Shown piece after piece: positions 44,351 to 54,027 of a stretch of DNA of 64,000 nucleotides. Under the pieces are notes generated by a model that searched no databases, was not told where the DNA came from, and saw only the letters and a program-made list of their open reading frames with translations. Position numbers and translations under genes: made by a program. Position 1 is the first letter of the stretch, and every line of letters starts with the position of its first letter. This DNA is from Neoechinorhynchus agilis (lineage: Eukaryota > Acanthocephala): positions 13,392,001-13,456,000 of the forward strand of contig CM121341.1 in assembly GCA_051530055.1 (NCBI GenBank). The letters run 5' to 3'.

Positions 44351-44540
44351 AGCAATTGATGATTATTAGTAGTTGAGAGCCATTAGAACTTCATATTTTA
44401 GTTTAGTACAAAAAATTAAACTTTTTTTGCAAAAAAATTGAAAATTTACAGAATACAGGAGACGTCCGATCGTAAGTTACAGTATTTTGTTTTATCAAAA
44501 GGATAATTTTTTACTATTTTCCATCTCGATTGGTGGGCGA

Positions 44541-45272
44541 ATGAGAATGTATCGAACTGTTGACCAATGCGAATCATAAACTCAGCACTGGCATCATGCA
44601 AGAATCCCTTAATTGGTCCTCATAATAGTTTTTAAATCATAGAACCCATAGGCCAATCAGATCAAAGTGTAGATTGTATAATCATTGGACCACATTATCA
44701 AACAATCGGGAAAAATTTCGTTGCCCTTTTTTTGATTATAATAAAACTCTTAAAGTAAAATCCCCTTTTATGCATTTGCGTCTCACGTATTTAAAAAACT
44801 TACAAGCGATCTCTCGAGTGTCGATACGCGATCTAAACAATAATATAAAAGAAGCAAATCCTTAGTTCACCTTTTTCAAGTAACTTGGAATCCGAAGTCA
44901 ACTGGAATCTTAGCAAGAACAAAAGATAACCCTTTTTGATCGTTTGTTGTCTTGGATTATTGTCATCATCGGGACAGTGTTTTTTTGTTCCTGCGCTCCC
45001 AATTCAAAATTTCACTGATTCATTACCAATAGCTTCACATTGGTCCGACAATTTTTATCAATGATAAAAACCTAGAAAATTATGTGATCAAGACGTGAAT
45101 TTATCCGAAATAAATGAGTAAATTTGTGACGCCGAAAACGTCTGTTGCTTTGTATAAAAATCGCTTCAGAAATCATAGTTCTCCTCATCATTAGTAATAA
45201 TTGGATTAAAGTGAAGAAGTCATCATTAGCGATTTTTCAATATAAATCAGAGATCGAACTTTATTAAGGACC
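44541..45272. other. Right flank of the array, no gene seen
   Basis: Unique AT-rich sequence up to the 3' end of RPL37. No supported feature. Confidence 0.4.
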
Positions 45273-45572
45273 TCATTCAACGCTTTGCTTCTTTTTCTTC
45301 TTCGTCGTCGTTAACATTGATTTATAGCAGCTATTTTTGAAACCATTTTTAAATCTCTTATGGACTTCTTTGAGGTGTCTTTGACGTCCCGTACCCGGAG
45401 CACGCCTCCTTTTCGCTTTTTTGCTCCAATTGTACGAACGCATCTTTTGGCTTGGATATCCACACGAAGCACACCGATGCTTTTGAATATGGTAAGAACT
45501 ACGTCCACATCTTCGACAGAGAGTGTGAGTCTTTGTATGTCGCCTTCCAAAGCTCGTGGTTCCCTTTGTCAT
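45273..45572 (-). CDS. RPL37: 60S ribosomal protein L37 (eL37)
   Basis: A 99-residue single-exon gene matching eL37 throughout: [60 protein letters not shown] and RFKNGFKN. The zinc ribbon cysteines are at residues 19, 22, 34 and 37, exactly as in the family. eL37 is a small basic protein buried in rRNA of the large subunit and is essential for translation. Upstream on the coding strand is a polypurine/GAGAGA stretch just before the ATG. The usual C-terminal tail is Lys-rich here ([11 protein letters not shown]). Its lack of an intron is notable because ribosomal protein genes are often intron-rich. Confidence 0.97.
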   Translation of the reverse strand: MTKGTTSFGRRHTKTHTLCRRCGRSSYHIQKHRCASCGYPSQKMRSYNWSKKAKRRRAPGTGRQRHLKEVHKRFKNGFKNSCYKSMLTTTKKKKKQSVE

Positions 45573-45889
45573 CTCTCTCTCTCAAAAAAGATCCCGGACG
45601 ATTCGACGAAGAGACAGCGTACTGATGACACGAAAGAATTCAAAAACTAATGGGGGGTTTAACAAAAAATAAGAGGAATTACGTCAACGAAGTGTTTTTG
45701 TTTATATCATTTTAGTAATTACCGTTGGTCGCTTCGGATATTCGTCAGGATCTGAGTGTTTGTAACTTTCTATCGATCCAATATTTTGGTAATCTATACG
45801 ATGTCGACGTCTGGGGTTCCTCTCGAAGTCGGCTTTTCATTTCTGATACCCTAAACCGAGATAATGGAGTTCTTGTTAGCAATGAAAAG
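45573..45889. other. Between RPL37 and the duplicated tract
   Basis: A plus-strand frame (45725-45910) reads WGSSRSRLFISDTLNRDNG and ends in the first copy of the duplicated word coding ...LPPR-stop. It may be a spliced exon but is unsupported. Confidence 0.3.
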
Positions 45890-46615
45890 AGTATCCTCCC
45901 TCCAAGATGAAATGGTTCTTTGGAATGATTCTTTTTACAATATTAAAATCAAAAAGTTAAGCGAAATGCGGCTTCTGGTCTACTTTTTACCAACAAAATA
46001 TCCACACTGACTTTTGAAATTTATGGAAAAATTTTGCTGGATAGCCCGTAAAGAGGAGCGAAACCACCCGGAAAGCAGCTTTTGATTAAAAAAATCCAGT
46101 TAGCATGTTTCCTTGATGCATAGAATACGATAAAAAATGTGATTGCTATTATTCCAATGTCCGGTTCTCATGGACTTTATTTTTTTATAGATGCCTCTAA
46201 AGTCCGTCAATGCACTGTGCGAAATTGTTTGTGTCAGCTATAAAAAGAATATCCCTCCAAGATGAAATGGTTCTTTGGAATGATTCTTTTTACAATATTA
46301 AAATCGAAAAGTTAAGCGAAATGCGGCTATGCTGGGTTCGATTGAACAACAAATGATCGATTATGTTTTGTTGGCGCTTACCCGGAAAGCAGCTTTTGAT
46401 TAAAAAAATCCAGTTAGCGCGTTTCCTAGATGCATAGAACACGATAAAAAAAGTGATTGCTATTATTCCAATGTAAGGTTCTCATGGATTTTATTTTTTT
46501 ATAGATGCCTCTAAAGTCCGTCAATGCACTGTGCGAAATTGTTTGTGGCAGCTATAAAAAGAATATCCCTCCAAGATGAAATGGTTCTTTGGAATGATTC
46601 TCTTTTTTACAATAA
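45890..46615 (+). repeat. Tandem duplication (2+ copies, period ~313-356 bp) with peptide-like exons
   Basis: The word CCCTCCAAGATGAAATGG recurs at about 45898, 46254 and 46567. The intervening parts are also shared, including AAAGCAGCTTTTGATTAAAA and a TTTTTTATAG acceptor-like site followed by a short frame. Two coding-like pieces repeat in each unit. One is MKWFFGMILFTILKSK, a signal-peptide-like start followed by GTTAAG. The other, after TTTTTATAG, is DASKVRQCTVRNCLCQL-stop, rich in cysteine. They could be first and last exons of a small secreted Cys peptide gene that has been tandemly copied, but no complete splice model was found. The tract ends about 100 bp before the Rpt1 start codon. 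Confidence 0.6.
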
Positions 46616-46712
46616 TTCCTCGAAATCCCACTGCGAAAAAGCGAGTTTTCATTTCTGAGAAACCTTTTGAGTAATCCATTAAAACTTTTTCATATTCGAA
46701 TCTGCGTTAGAT

Positions 46713-48607
46713 ATGCCGGACTATTTGGGTGCTGATCAAAGGAAAGTGAAAGAAGGAGATGCCAACGAGAAACCAGTTCAAGCTCTCGATGATGACGACA
46801 TTGAGATTTTAAAGAACTACGGAGCCGGTGTTTACGACGAAGCTCTACGAACAATAGAGACCGATATTCGAACACTTTTGAAGAAAGTTAATGAGCTTAG
46901 TGGGATAAAGGAATCTGACACTGGTCTCGCACATCCGGCTCTTTGGGATCTGGCAGCAGACAAGAATGCCCTGCACGTTGAACAGCCTCTTCAAGTGGCA
47001 CGATGCACTAAAATAGTTCCTGTGACCGATCCAGAAGGTGGGGGCCAACATGGTACTCCCCAGAACCGCTATATCATAAACGTCAAACAATTCGCCAAAT
47101 TCGTTGTTGACTTGGCGGATTCTGTAGCGCCCACAGATATCGAAGAAGGAATGCGTGTGGGTGTTGATCGTGTCCGATATCAGATCCATATTCCTCTTCC
47201 GCCTAAAATCGATCCAACGGTTACAATGATGCAAGTAGAGGAAAAACCGGATGTTACCTATAATGACGTCGGTGGATGTAAAGAACAAATAGATCGGTAG
47301 CTGTGCCATATTAGACTTTTTCATCGTTCTCATACTTGTTCAAAAGTGATTTTTTCTTCATAGATAAAATAATAAGAATTTAGTGTCACTTCCAAAATTT
47401 GCGTTTTTTCCCAACGATTTATCCATCCAACAGTTTCAATGTCATTTATTTTTTCAACAAAATTTAAATTGCTTTATATTCTTATTTGTTTTTGGAGAAG
47501 AACCGAGAATTTAGTGTCACTTCCGAAATTTGCATTTTTCCCCCACGATGATACTGTTTCGTACTCAGTGAACGCCTTCTTATATGAAACTTTTTTCCGA
47601 TTAAGATTTGCTCGGTTAGGCTCAGAAGTATGTTTTTTCAGCGCACTTATTGTTGGCTTTTATAAAATTCTTTACTAGGGTATTAAAAATAATTTTTGTC
47701 TACTGTGGTTTGAAAAGTATTTGGTTTCTTGGTTAATCGTTTTTATTGGCAGAATCGAAAAGAAAAAACACAAAGTGTCCCCTGACTGCGAATTTCGTCC
47801 AACTTTAGGAAATTTATTTAAGAGTTTAGTTCTTTTGCGTGACACAGCTTCCAAATAGTTCGTCTCAAAGAAGTCGTAGAGATGCCTTTGCTTGAACCGG
47901 AAAAGTTCGTTCAATTAGGCATTGAGCCACCAAAAGGTGTTCTACTTTATGGGCCTCCTGGAACTGGCAAGACGTTATGCGCTCGAGCAGTTGCCAATCG
48001 AACAGACGCCTGTTTTATCCGAGTAATTGGTAGTGAATTGGTTCAAAAATATGTCGGAGAAGGCGCTCGAATGGTTCGTGAGTTATTCCAAATGGCACGA
48101 GCCAAAAAAGCTTGTATTATCTTCTTTGACGAAATCGATGCTGTCGGTGGAGCTCGGTTTGATGATGGTGCAGGAAGCGACAATGAAGTCCAGAGAACGA
48201 TGCTCGAATTGATCAATCAATTGGACGGATTCGATCCCCGAGGAAACATAAAGGTTCTAATGGCGACCAATAGACCTGACACCCTTGATCCAGCACTCGT
48301 CCGACCTGGTCGTCTCGACCGGAAAGTTGAATTCAATTTGCCTGATCTTCAGGGCCGCAAACAAATATTTGAGATTCATACCAACTCAATGAATGTGGAG
48401 AAGTCGATCAGGTACGATTTGTTGGCTCGTCTGTGTCCTAACAGCACTGGAGCTGAAATAAGATCCGTTTGCATCGAAGCAGGCATGTTCGCTATCAGAG
48501 CCAGACGAAAAGTCGCTAACGAGAAGGATTTCTTGGAAGCCGTAAATAAAGTCATAAAAGCCTATGCGAAATTCAGTTCAACTCCTAAATATATGACTTA
48601 TAATTAG
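46713..48607 (+). CDS. PSMC2: 26S proteasome ATPase Rpt1 (PSMC2), 2 exons
   Basis: Rpt1 is one of six AAA+ ATPases in the base of the 19S particle that unfold substrates. Exon 1 (46713-47296) starts [16 protein letters not shown] and ends [10 protein letters not shown]. Exon 2 (47848-48607) contains the Walker A GPPGTGKT, Walker B IIFFDEID, sensor ATNRPD, the arginine-finger region RPGRLDRK, and the C-terminal STPKYMTYN. With a GT-AG intron of 551 nt (47297-47847) the frame is continuous at 448 residues, but five residues (FQIVR) are inserted between KEQIDR and LKEVVE, where other eukaryotes have none. A direct repeat (CAAATAG-A/T-TCG) flanks the intron at exactly this place. Splicing between the repeats would give the family's normal length. 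Either way the gene looks functional. Confidence 0.96.
47377..47552. repeat. Direct repeat inside the Rpt1 intron
   Basis: GAATTTAGTGTCACTTCC then AAATTTGC..TTTTTCCC.ACGAT occurs at about 47377-47421 and again at 47508-47552, with a few differences. It suggests that the insert that formed the intron itself contains a duplicated segment. Confidence 0.75.
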
Positions 48608-49458
48608 ATTTATACGGACATTAAAAAACACGGTATGCCATTGACGTCATTCATCGAGGTGGGACTGCAATCTTTTAGTTACGATTTTAGATCTTCACGG
48701 CCGCTCCCTCCCCTTTCGAAATATCGCTCAATAAAATTTGTTTTATCCGGTGGATTACGATCACCACATTTCTCTCAGCTCAAAGGGTTATGATCTATCA
48801 CAATGCCCGAATAAACAAATTTTATTGAGATTTCTCGATGACTTCTGTGTTATTAATATGCGAATAGTGGAGGTATTCACCGCCTGCATTGTTTAGAGTG
48901 CGGATCTTTAATTTATATCCTATATCGATTTCGATCATTTGCGTAACCTTCTATTTATGGTGCAAAAATGATCATAAAGTTTTTCTGGTGCAAAAAGATG
49001 TAGTTTCCATTTGTTTGTTATTTTGTATTGTTGTGAGCGATGAGTTATTTTCGATCAATTCTTTTAGCTTAGCCAAGCAAGTGCACCTTTAATTTCACAC
49101 GGGAGATCGGTATGGCTTGTATTGATTGTCATGCTAGCAATGGAACGATCTCCTATAACATTATTGATCATTTATGCATCTACTTTGAACGATAACAAAT
49201 AAGATCACCAATGATCGTATATAATTTTTTAGAACTTACATTTTTTACTCATTTTTACTCGTATATGAAATTGATCTTACCAAGATTTTGTTTTTAATAG
49301 TGTACCATTTTCAATTACTTATCTGTCGATTTATGATCCTTTCAAAGTTTAATTATCACAATCTCCAAACATTTTTTGCGTTTGAAGATTGAATTTTTTA
49401 TGTTTGTTCATTGCGTAAAAATTAAAAGAATTCCGCACGCTCATCACCGGAAACTTAA
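48608..49458. other. Downstream of Rpt1, MITE-like hairpin then nothing
   Basis: Apart from the hairpin at 48717-48840, no coding or repeat feature was recognised before the LINE begins near 49459. Confidence 0.45.
48717..48840. repeat. MITE-like hairpin, ~24-bp arms
   Basis: CTCAATAAAATTTGTTTTATCC (abbreviated; 48727-48750) is the near-perfect reverse complement of the run at 48807-48829. The TTTTATCCGG..GGATTACGA.CACCACAT part also occurs at 11843-11885. A non-autonomous DNA element is the likely origin. Confidence 0.7.
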
Positions 49459-50077
49459 AGCCGTGCGTGATCTTGACATGTGATTTCAAAAATGCAGTCA
49501 ACACGGTTCACCGAGCAGATTTGCTCTAAGTAGTTAGGGATCCCGCATCAGAAGCATTTCGCTATTTCGTTAATGCCTATGGGACTTCAACTCATTTGTT
49601 GTTCAATAATCACGTTTTGTGGTCAGAAAGAGGAGTTCAACAAGGGGATCCTTTGGGCCCATTGGCCTTCTCACTCGCATTCAATCCAGTCGCGCACTCT
49701 CTCCAGTCCAGCTGCGCGATTTGGAGACGCTCGTGAAGAAGATGGCGAAAATTGGCATTTAATTGAATGCTGCGAAATGCGAGATTTTAGATATGAACGT
49801 GGAAGAAGAAGCGTTCAGGCAAACTATCGTGAAAGATTATCAGAACCTGGCCCCGGGATAGAATCGATCACTGTAGACCGGTTGATTCTTCTAGAATGTT
49901 GCATTTTTGGCTTTAATGCAGAAGCAGAGATTGCCAATCTTCAACCGCAACTTTAGGTGCTGTGCGAACGAGTTGATGAATTATCTTCAAACGAGGCTTT
50001 GTTCCTGATAAAGAGCACACTCTTTATTCCAGAATTGCTGTATGAGCTGCGCACAGCTCCTTTTCTTAGACACAAGG
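49459..50077 (+). mobile_element. LINE, reverse transcriptase part (left of the LTR insertion)
   Basis: Decayed RT domain of a non-LTR retrotransposon. RVILTCDFKNAVNTVHRADLL (first catalytic Asp in TCDFKNAV) and SERGVQQGDPLGPLAFSLAFNPV (motif 4) are clear. The YxDD box is missing and there are several stops. It runs up to RHK at 50077 and resumes after the LTR element at 54033 in the same sense (KLAKLDETVK). The two pieces plus the 55.5 kb copy belong to one family, with a CCHC plus restriction-like endonuclease C terminus. Confidence 0.85.
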
Positions 50078-50212
50078 TGTGATATCGATTAGTTTCGACT
50101 ACATCATAAATGTAATTATATTATCGATTACTAACCGTTATCGTTCGTTGTACCATGAAGCGTTTTCGCGGTTCCGTTAGCTAAATAAAACCACGTTTTC
50201 GGTTCTACAACA
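50078..50212 (+). repeat. 5' LTR (135 bp)
   Basis: Starts TGTGATATCG and ends TTCTACAACA. It contains AATAAA within GCTAAATAAAACC, a likely polyadenylation signal. It is 132/135 identical to the 3' LTR. Confidence 0.96.
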
Positions 50213-50213
50213 A

Positions 50214-50228
50214 TTTATTTAGCTAACG
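50214..50228 (+). other. Primer-binding region of the LTR element, complementary to its own LTR
   Basis: The 15 nt directly after the 5' LTR are the exact reverse complement of 50175-50189 inside the LTR. No tRNA 3'-end match starting TGG is seen. This is the arrangement of self-primed LTR elements (Tf1-type); here it is an inference from complementarity alone. Confidence 0.6.
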
Positions 50229-53200
50229 ATGGATCATCAGGAAATTCTGTCGACAAAAACTGGCTCAGTCGAAGACAGTCAACCGCAAACTGTGCATCCT
50301 AGTTTCAAAACCGAACGGTTGAATATTCTACCTCACCATGAGGACACAAGAAAAAAAGTTCCGACTTTGGAAACGGAATTTCGAGTACACAATAAAGAAA
50401 CTTGCGGACAAGAGTGATAGGATGGAAATACTCCGTGCTCACATAGGACCTGATGTTTATGAGCTTATTGAACAATTCGAAGACTTTGATCAGGCTTTTG
50501 AGACGCTTGAGAAACTCTTTGTGAAGAAGCCTAACGAAATTCTATCTAGGCACTTGTTATCGACAAGACGACAGTTGGAAAAGTAGAGCATAGATCAATA
50601 CGTTCAAGCATTAGGGATGATTGCCAAAGACTGTTCCTTCAAATCCGTCAGCACCGAAGAAGCAAAATCAGATTATATACGAGACTTTTATCGCAGGTCT
50701 CCAATCAAACAGAATACGTCAGAGATTGCTCGAATGTAAAGAACTGACACTGTGCAAAGCGATTGAGATCGCCAAGAACGTTCAGTATGCGTTTGAAAGT
50801 ATGGAGCACTTCGGCAATCATAGTAGCGATCCTCTTAGATGCATGAAAGTACAAATCGACGAAAAACAACCATAGAAACGATCCGTTTAAATGCAGGCGA
50901 ATAAGAACTGACGAATATGACGATAAATCGTAATAATTGAACGCGATAAATAGAGAACATGATGGCAGGCTCGAAGAATTCAATCGTACGTCAGTTTGCT
51001 ATTTTTGTGGGAGGAAACGACATCCTCGCAAATTATGCCCCGCCGCCGAAGTGCAGTGCTATAAGTGTCAAAAACTCGGACACTTCGCGAGAATGTGTCG
51101 GTCAAAAAAGCTAACAACGCAAACTTGTCTTAGGTCTACTTAGCTGCTACTAAAAAGGATAAGAGTTCGATAAAGGATTGTTCTCCCATGATTCCGGTAT
51201 TGATACAAGATGTAACCTTCTCTGCTTTGCTTGATACCGGGAGTTCCCTCAATTTCATCGATTTCAATGCTATCGAGAAGCTACTGTTATCTATAGAACC
51301 GTCCTACTCAAACGTTTCGTTAGCCTCTGGTAACACTACAAGGAGAACTCTGGGCAAGGTTAGGGCCGATATTCGATACGACGGAACGATGTACAGTCGC
51401 GTGGAACTATACGTGTTGACTGATATTTGCAGAGACGTAGTTCTTGGATTGCCGTTTTTAAGACTGCACAGAGAGTTCCGCTTGAGAATGTCAGGCAGTG
51501 AGTCGCCAATCGAACTGAATCTAGCTGCGTTACTTATTCCTGTACTTGATCAAGAGTCGACAACAAAATCTGATTTTGCGCCTTGTTTGTTCAATAATCT
51601 TTCCGCCGACTGTAAACCGATCGCAACTCGATCCCGATGCTACAATCAACGCGACATCATCTTTATTAAATCCGAGATCGATCGTATGCTTAAAGATGGT
51701 ATAATCGAAAAATCCTATTCACCATGGAGGGCACATGTCCTCGTGGTTAACAACGAAAATGGAAAAAAGAGACTCGTTGTAGACTTTAGCCAAACTATTA
51801 ACAAATTCACTTATCTAGATGCTTACCCTCTTCCACGTATCGAAACGATCGTCAACAGAATAGCAACAAATAAGGTGTTTAGCCGGTTAGACTTAAAAGA
51901 TGCATATTATCAAGTATCAATTTCCCCTCATGAGAGAGATTATACCTCTTTTGAAGCGTGCGGTGAGCTCTACCGCTTTACAAAAATCCCGATGGGCGTT
52001 ACCAATGGGGTATCCGAATTTCAGAGGTATATGAATAATATCATCGAAGCTAACAATTTATCAAATACATATGCATATCTCGACGATGTCATTATTTGCG
52101 GACAAACGAAGAGCGAGCATGATAAAAACTTGCGACAATTTCGAGATATTGCTGCCAAGAAAGGATTCAAATTCAATAACGATAAAAGCGTATATGGGGT
52201 AGAACGAATTCTGGTACTTGGTTACGAAATTGGTAACGGCCAACTAAGACCGGACCCAAATCGTCTCAAGCCTCTAAATGACATAGTACTACCCACCAAC
52301 AAAGCATCTCTACAACGCTTGATGGGATTTTTTGCCTATTATAGTAAATGAATCCCGAACTACTCTACAAGGATTCAACCGCTGGTGTGCAAAAATTTGG
52401 ATTTTCTCTGCGAACAAACTGCAATATTGATTGATACCTTAAAAAAAGACATCAAAAACGCTGTTATGCATAGCATAGATGAGGATAAGCGATTCGCACT
52501 CGAAACTGGTGTTTCTGAAAGAGCAATTGGAGCCGCTCTTTTCTAGGATGGGCTACCTGTCGCATTTTTTTCCAAAACACTGAATAAACATGAAAAACGA
52601 TATCACATAGTGGAAAAGGAGGCGTACGCACTTATCGAGGCAATAAAACATTGGCGGTACTACTTAGCAATCCGTCCGTTCGTCGTAATTACGGATCAAC
52701 GATGGAGGCTGGAACTTTCAAGTTATACTTGTACACTAGAGTATCGAGCTGGAGCTTCTAATCTAGCTGCGGATGTACTATCACGCGATTCATGTGCGAG
52801 CGTATCCTCTATTCTAACTCAGATCCACGACGTTCACCGAAAATTAGGACATCCAGTTGTCACCAGGATGCTCCACTACATCAAACAAAATAATCTTCCT
52901 TATTCTACGGAGGAAATAAGAAAAGTAACGGCATCTTGTTCGGTTGCTGCCGAATAAAACAAAGATTTTTCAAATCTTCTGATCTACATTTGATCAAAGC
53001 CACCAAACCATTCGAACGAATATCTGTGGATTTTAAAGGTCCATTACCGTCCACAGCAAGCGGTCCGCGGTATTTATTAGTCCCCGTAGACGAATATTCG
53101 CGGTTCCCAATCGCATTTGCTTGCACAGACTGCTAAACTGAAACCGTTAAATTATGTCTATCACGAATCTTTGCAATTTTCAGATGTCCTGATTACGTCC

Positions 53201-53892
53201 ACTCTGACCGCAGAGCTTCTTTCACCTGCAAGGATATTCGAGAATGGCTAAAAGCACAGAACGTTTGCCTCAGTCACACGACTGCGTTCCACGCGCAAGG
53301 CAACGGTCAGCGTGAACGCTACAATGGCACAGTGTGGAAAACCATCCAGCTCTTGCTTGCAGACCAAGATCTTCCTTTAAATAAATGGCCCCAGGTCCTC
53401 CATGAGGCACTTTCGAAAATACGAACACTTCTCTGCACCAGTACGGGGCAAACGCCTCATGAACGAATATTCAATTATCCAAGAAGGAGTATGGCATCCA
53501 GGCCACCACCAAGTTGGATTGTATCAAGTGATAAGGCATACCTCAAGAATCTGAACAGAAAGTCCAAGTACGAGAATGAAGCGGATGAAGTAACTCTAAT
53601 AAGTGGAGGCGAAAAGCATTCGTTGATCCAATACGCTGATGGACGACAAGGCGTCGTTTCAACCCAACGTCTAGCCCCGTATGGGTCGGATATCGCTCAA
53701 ACGACTGGTGATGACGTACTTTAATCTCAAACTACTGAATCAAGATCTAAGCACAATAGTACTGAAAAACCGGAACGCGGCACTCAGGATGACTATACTG
53801 GATTGGATTCGGATTCTAGTCGAATGGGCTCGAAGTATATAGTCAGACGGTCTTGCCGGAGACCAGGGAAACAATCGAACACGATGGAAGAT

Positions 53893-54027
53893 TGTGATAT
53901 CGATTAGTTTCGACTACATCACAAATGTAATTATATTATCGATTACTAACCGTTATCGTTCGTTGTACTATGAAACGTTTTCGCGGTTCCGTTAGCTAAA
54001 TAAAACCACGTTTTCGGTTCTACAACA
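53893..54027 (+). repeat. 3' LTR (135 bp)
   Basis: Same ends and length as the 5' LTR, three substitutions. It is followed by the second copy of the CAAGG target duplication. Confidence 0.96.

Larger units (their letters stand above)
34556..44540 (+). repeat. Tandem array, 12 copies of an ~830-bp gene-bearing unit
   Basis: ATG-to-ATG spacing of the twelve copies is 828, 829, 834, 829, 837, 830, 828, 832, 829, 830 and 830 bp. In order, each unit holds: a hairpin element beginning GGTGGGCGACCCGGATAAAACG; a TATA-like CTTATATATTTG; a short 5' exon ending ATCGAAC before GTAAGTTCGC; a pyrimidine-rich acceptor CTTCAG; the ATG and 91-codon ORF; then an AT-rich 3' part with a second GTAAGT. The array stops abruptly at GGTGGGCGA (44540), the same place where the hairpin begins in every unit. 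Units 6-12 are nearly identical. Units 1-3 carry many small indels, and 4-5 are intermediate, as expected when unequal exchange keeps the centre uniform while an edge decays. Assembly error in the edge copies is also possible. Confidence 0.97.
50078..54027 (+). mobile_element. Ty3/Gypsy-type LTR retrotransposon fossil, nested in a LINE
   Basis: A 3.95-kb element bounded by 135-bp direct LTRs that begin TG and end CA, and by a 5-bp target duplication (CAAGG at 50073-50077 and 54028-54032). Inside, in order, are a gag-like region with two zinc knuckles (about 50.2-51.1 kb), an aspartic protease (DTGS) and reverse transcriptase with YLDD (about 51.2-52.4 kb), RNase H (about 52.6-52.8 kb) and integrase (about 52.8-53.6 kb). 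This order places it in Ty3/Gypsy. There is no envelope-like gene. The LTRs differ at 3 of 135 positions, so it is fairly young, but the coding region has roughly half a dozen breaks and the copy is dead. Confidence 0.95.

Noticed and set aside
37800-44520. Conserved ~65-codon minus-strand frames recurring in every array unit
   Set aside because: They lie antisense over the hairpin and 3' part and are repeated only because the DNA is repeated. They include the hairpin arms and no start context or homology supports them.
34939-44540. The array as spliced-leader RNA genes
   Set aside because: Each unit has a short 5' exon and GTAAGT donor, but a normal pyrimidine-tract acceptor and an ORF follow within 61 nt, and no Sm-site/stem-loop arrangement was recognised.
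34939-44540. The array as a CRISPR array or satellite without genes
   Set aside because: The period of ~830 bp and intact 91-codon frames exclude CRISPR, and the ordered promoter-intron-ORF layout argues against simple satellite DNA.
46845-47333. Minus-strand ORF over Rpt1 exon 1
   Set aside because: Antisense shadow of a highly conserved gene.
53724-53892. Possible envelope-like gene in the LTR element
   Set aside because: Only about 170 bp separate the integrase region from the 3' LTR, too little for such a gene, and no signal or membrane segment is seen.
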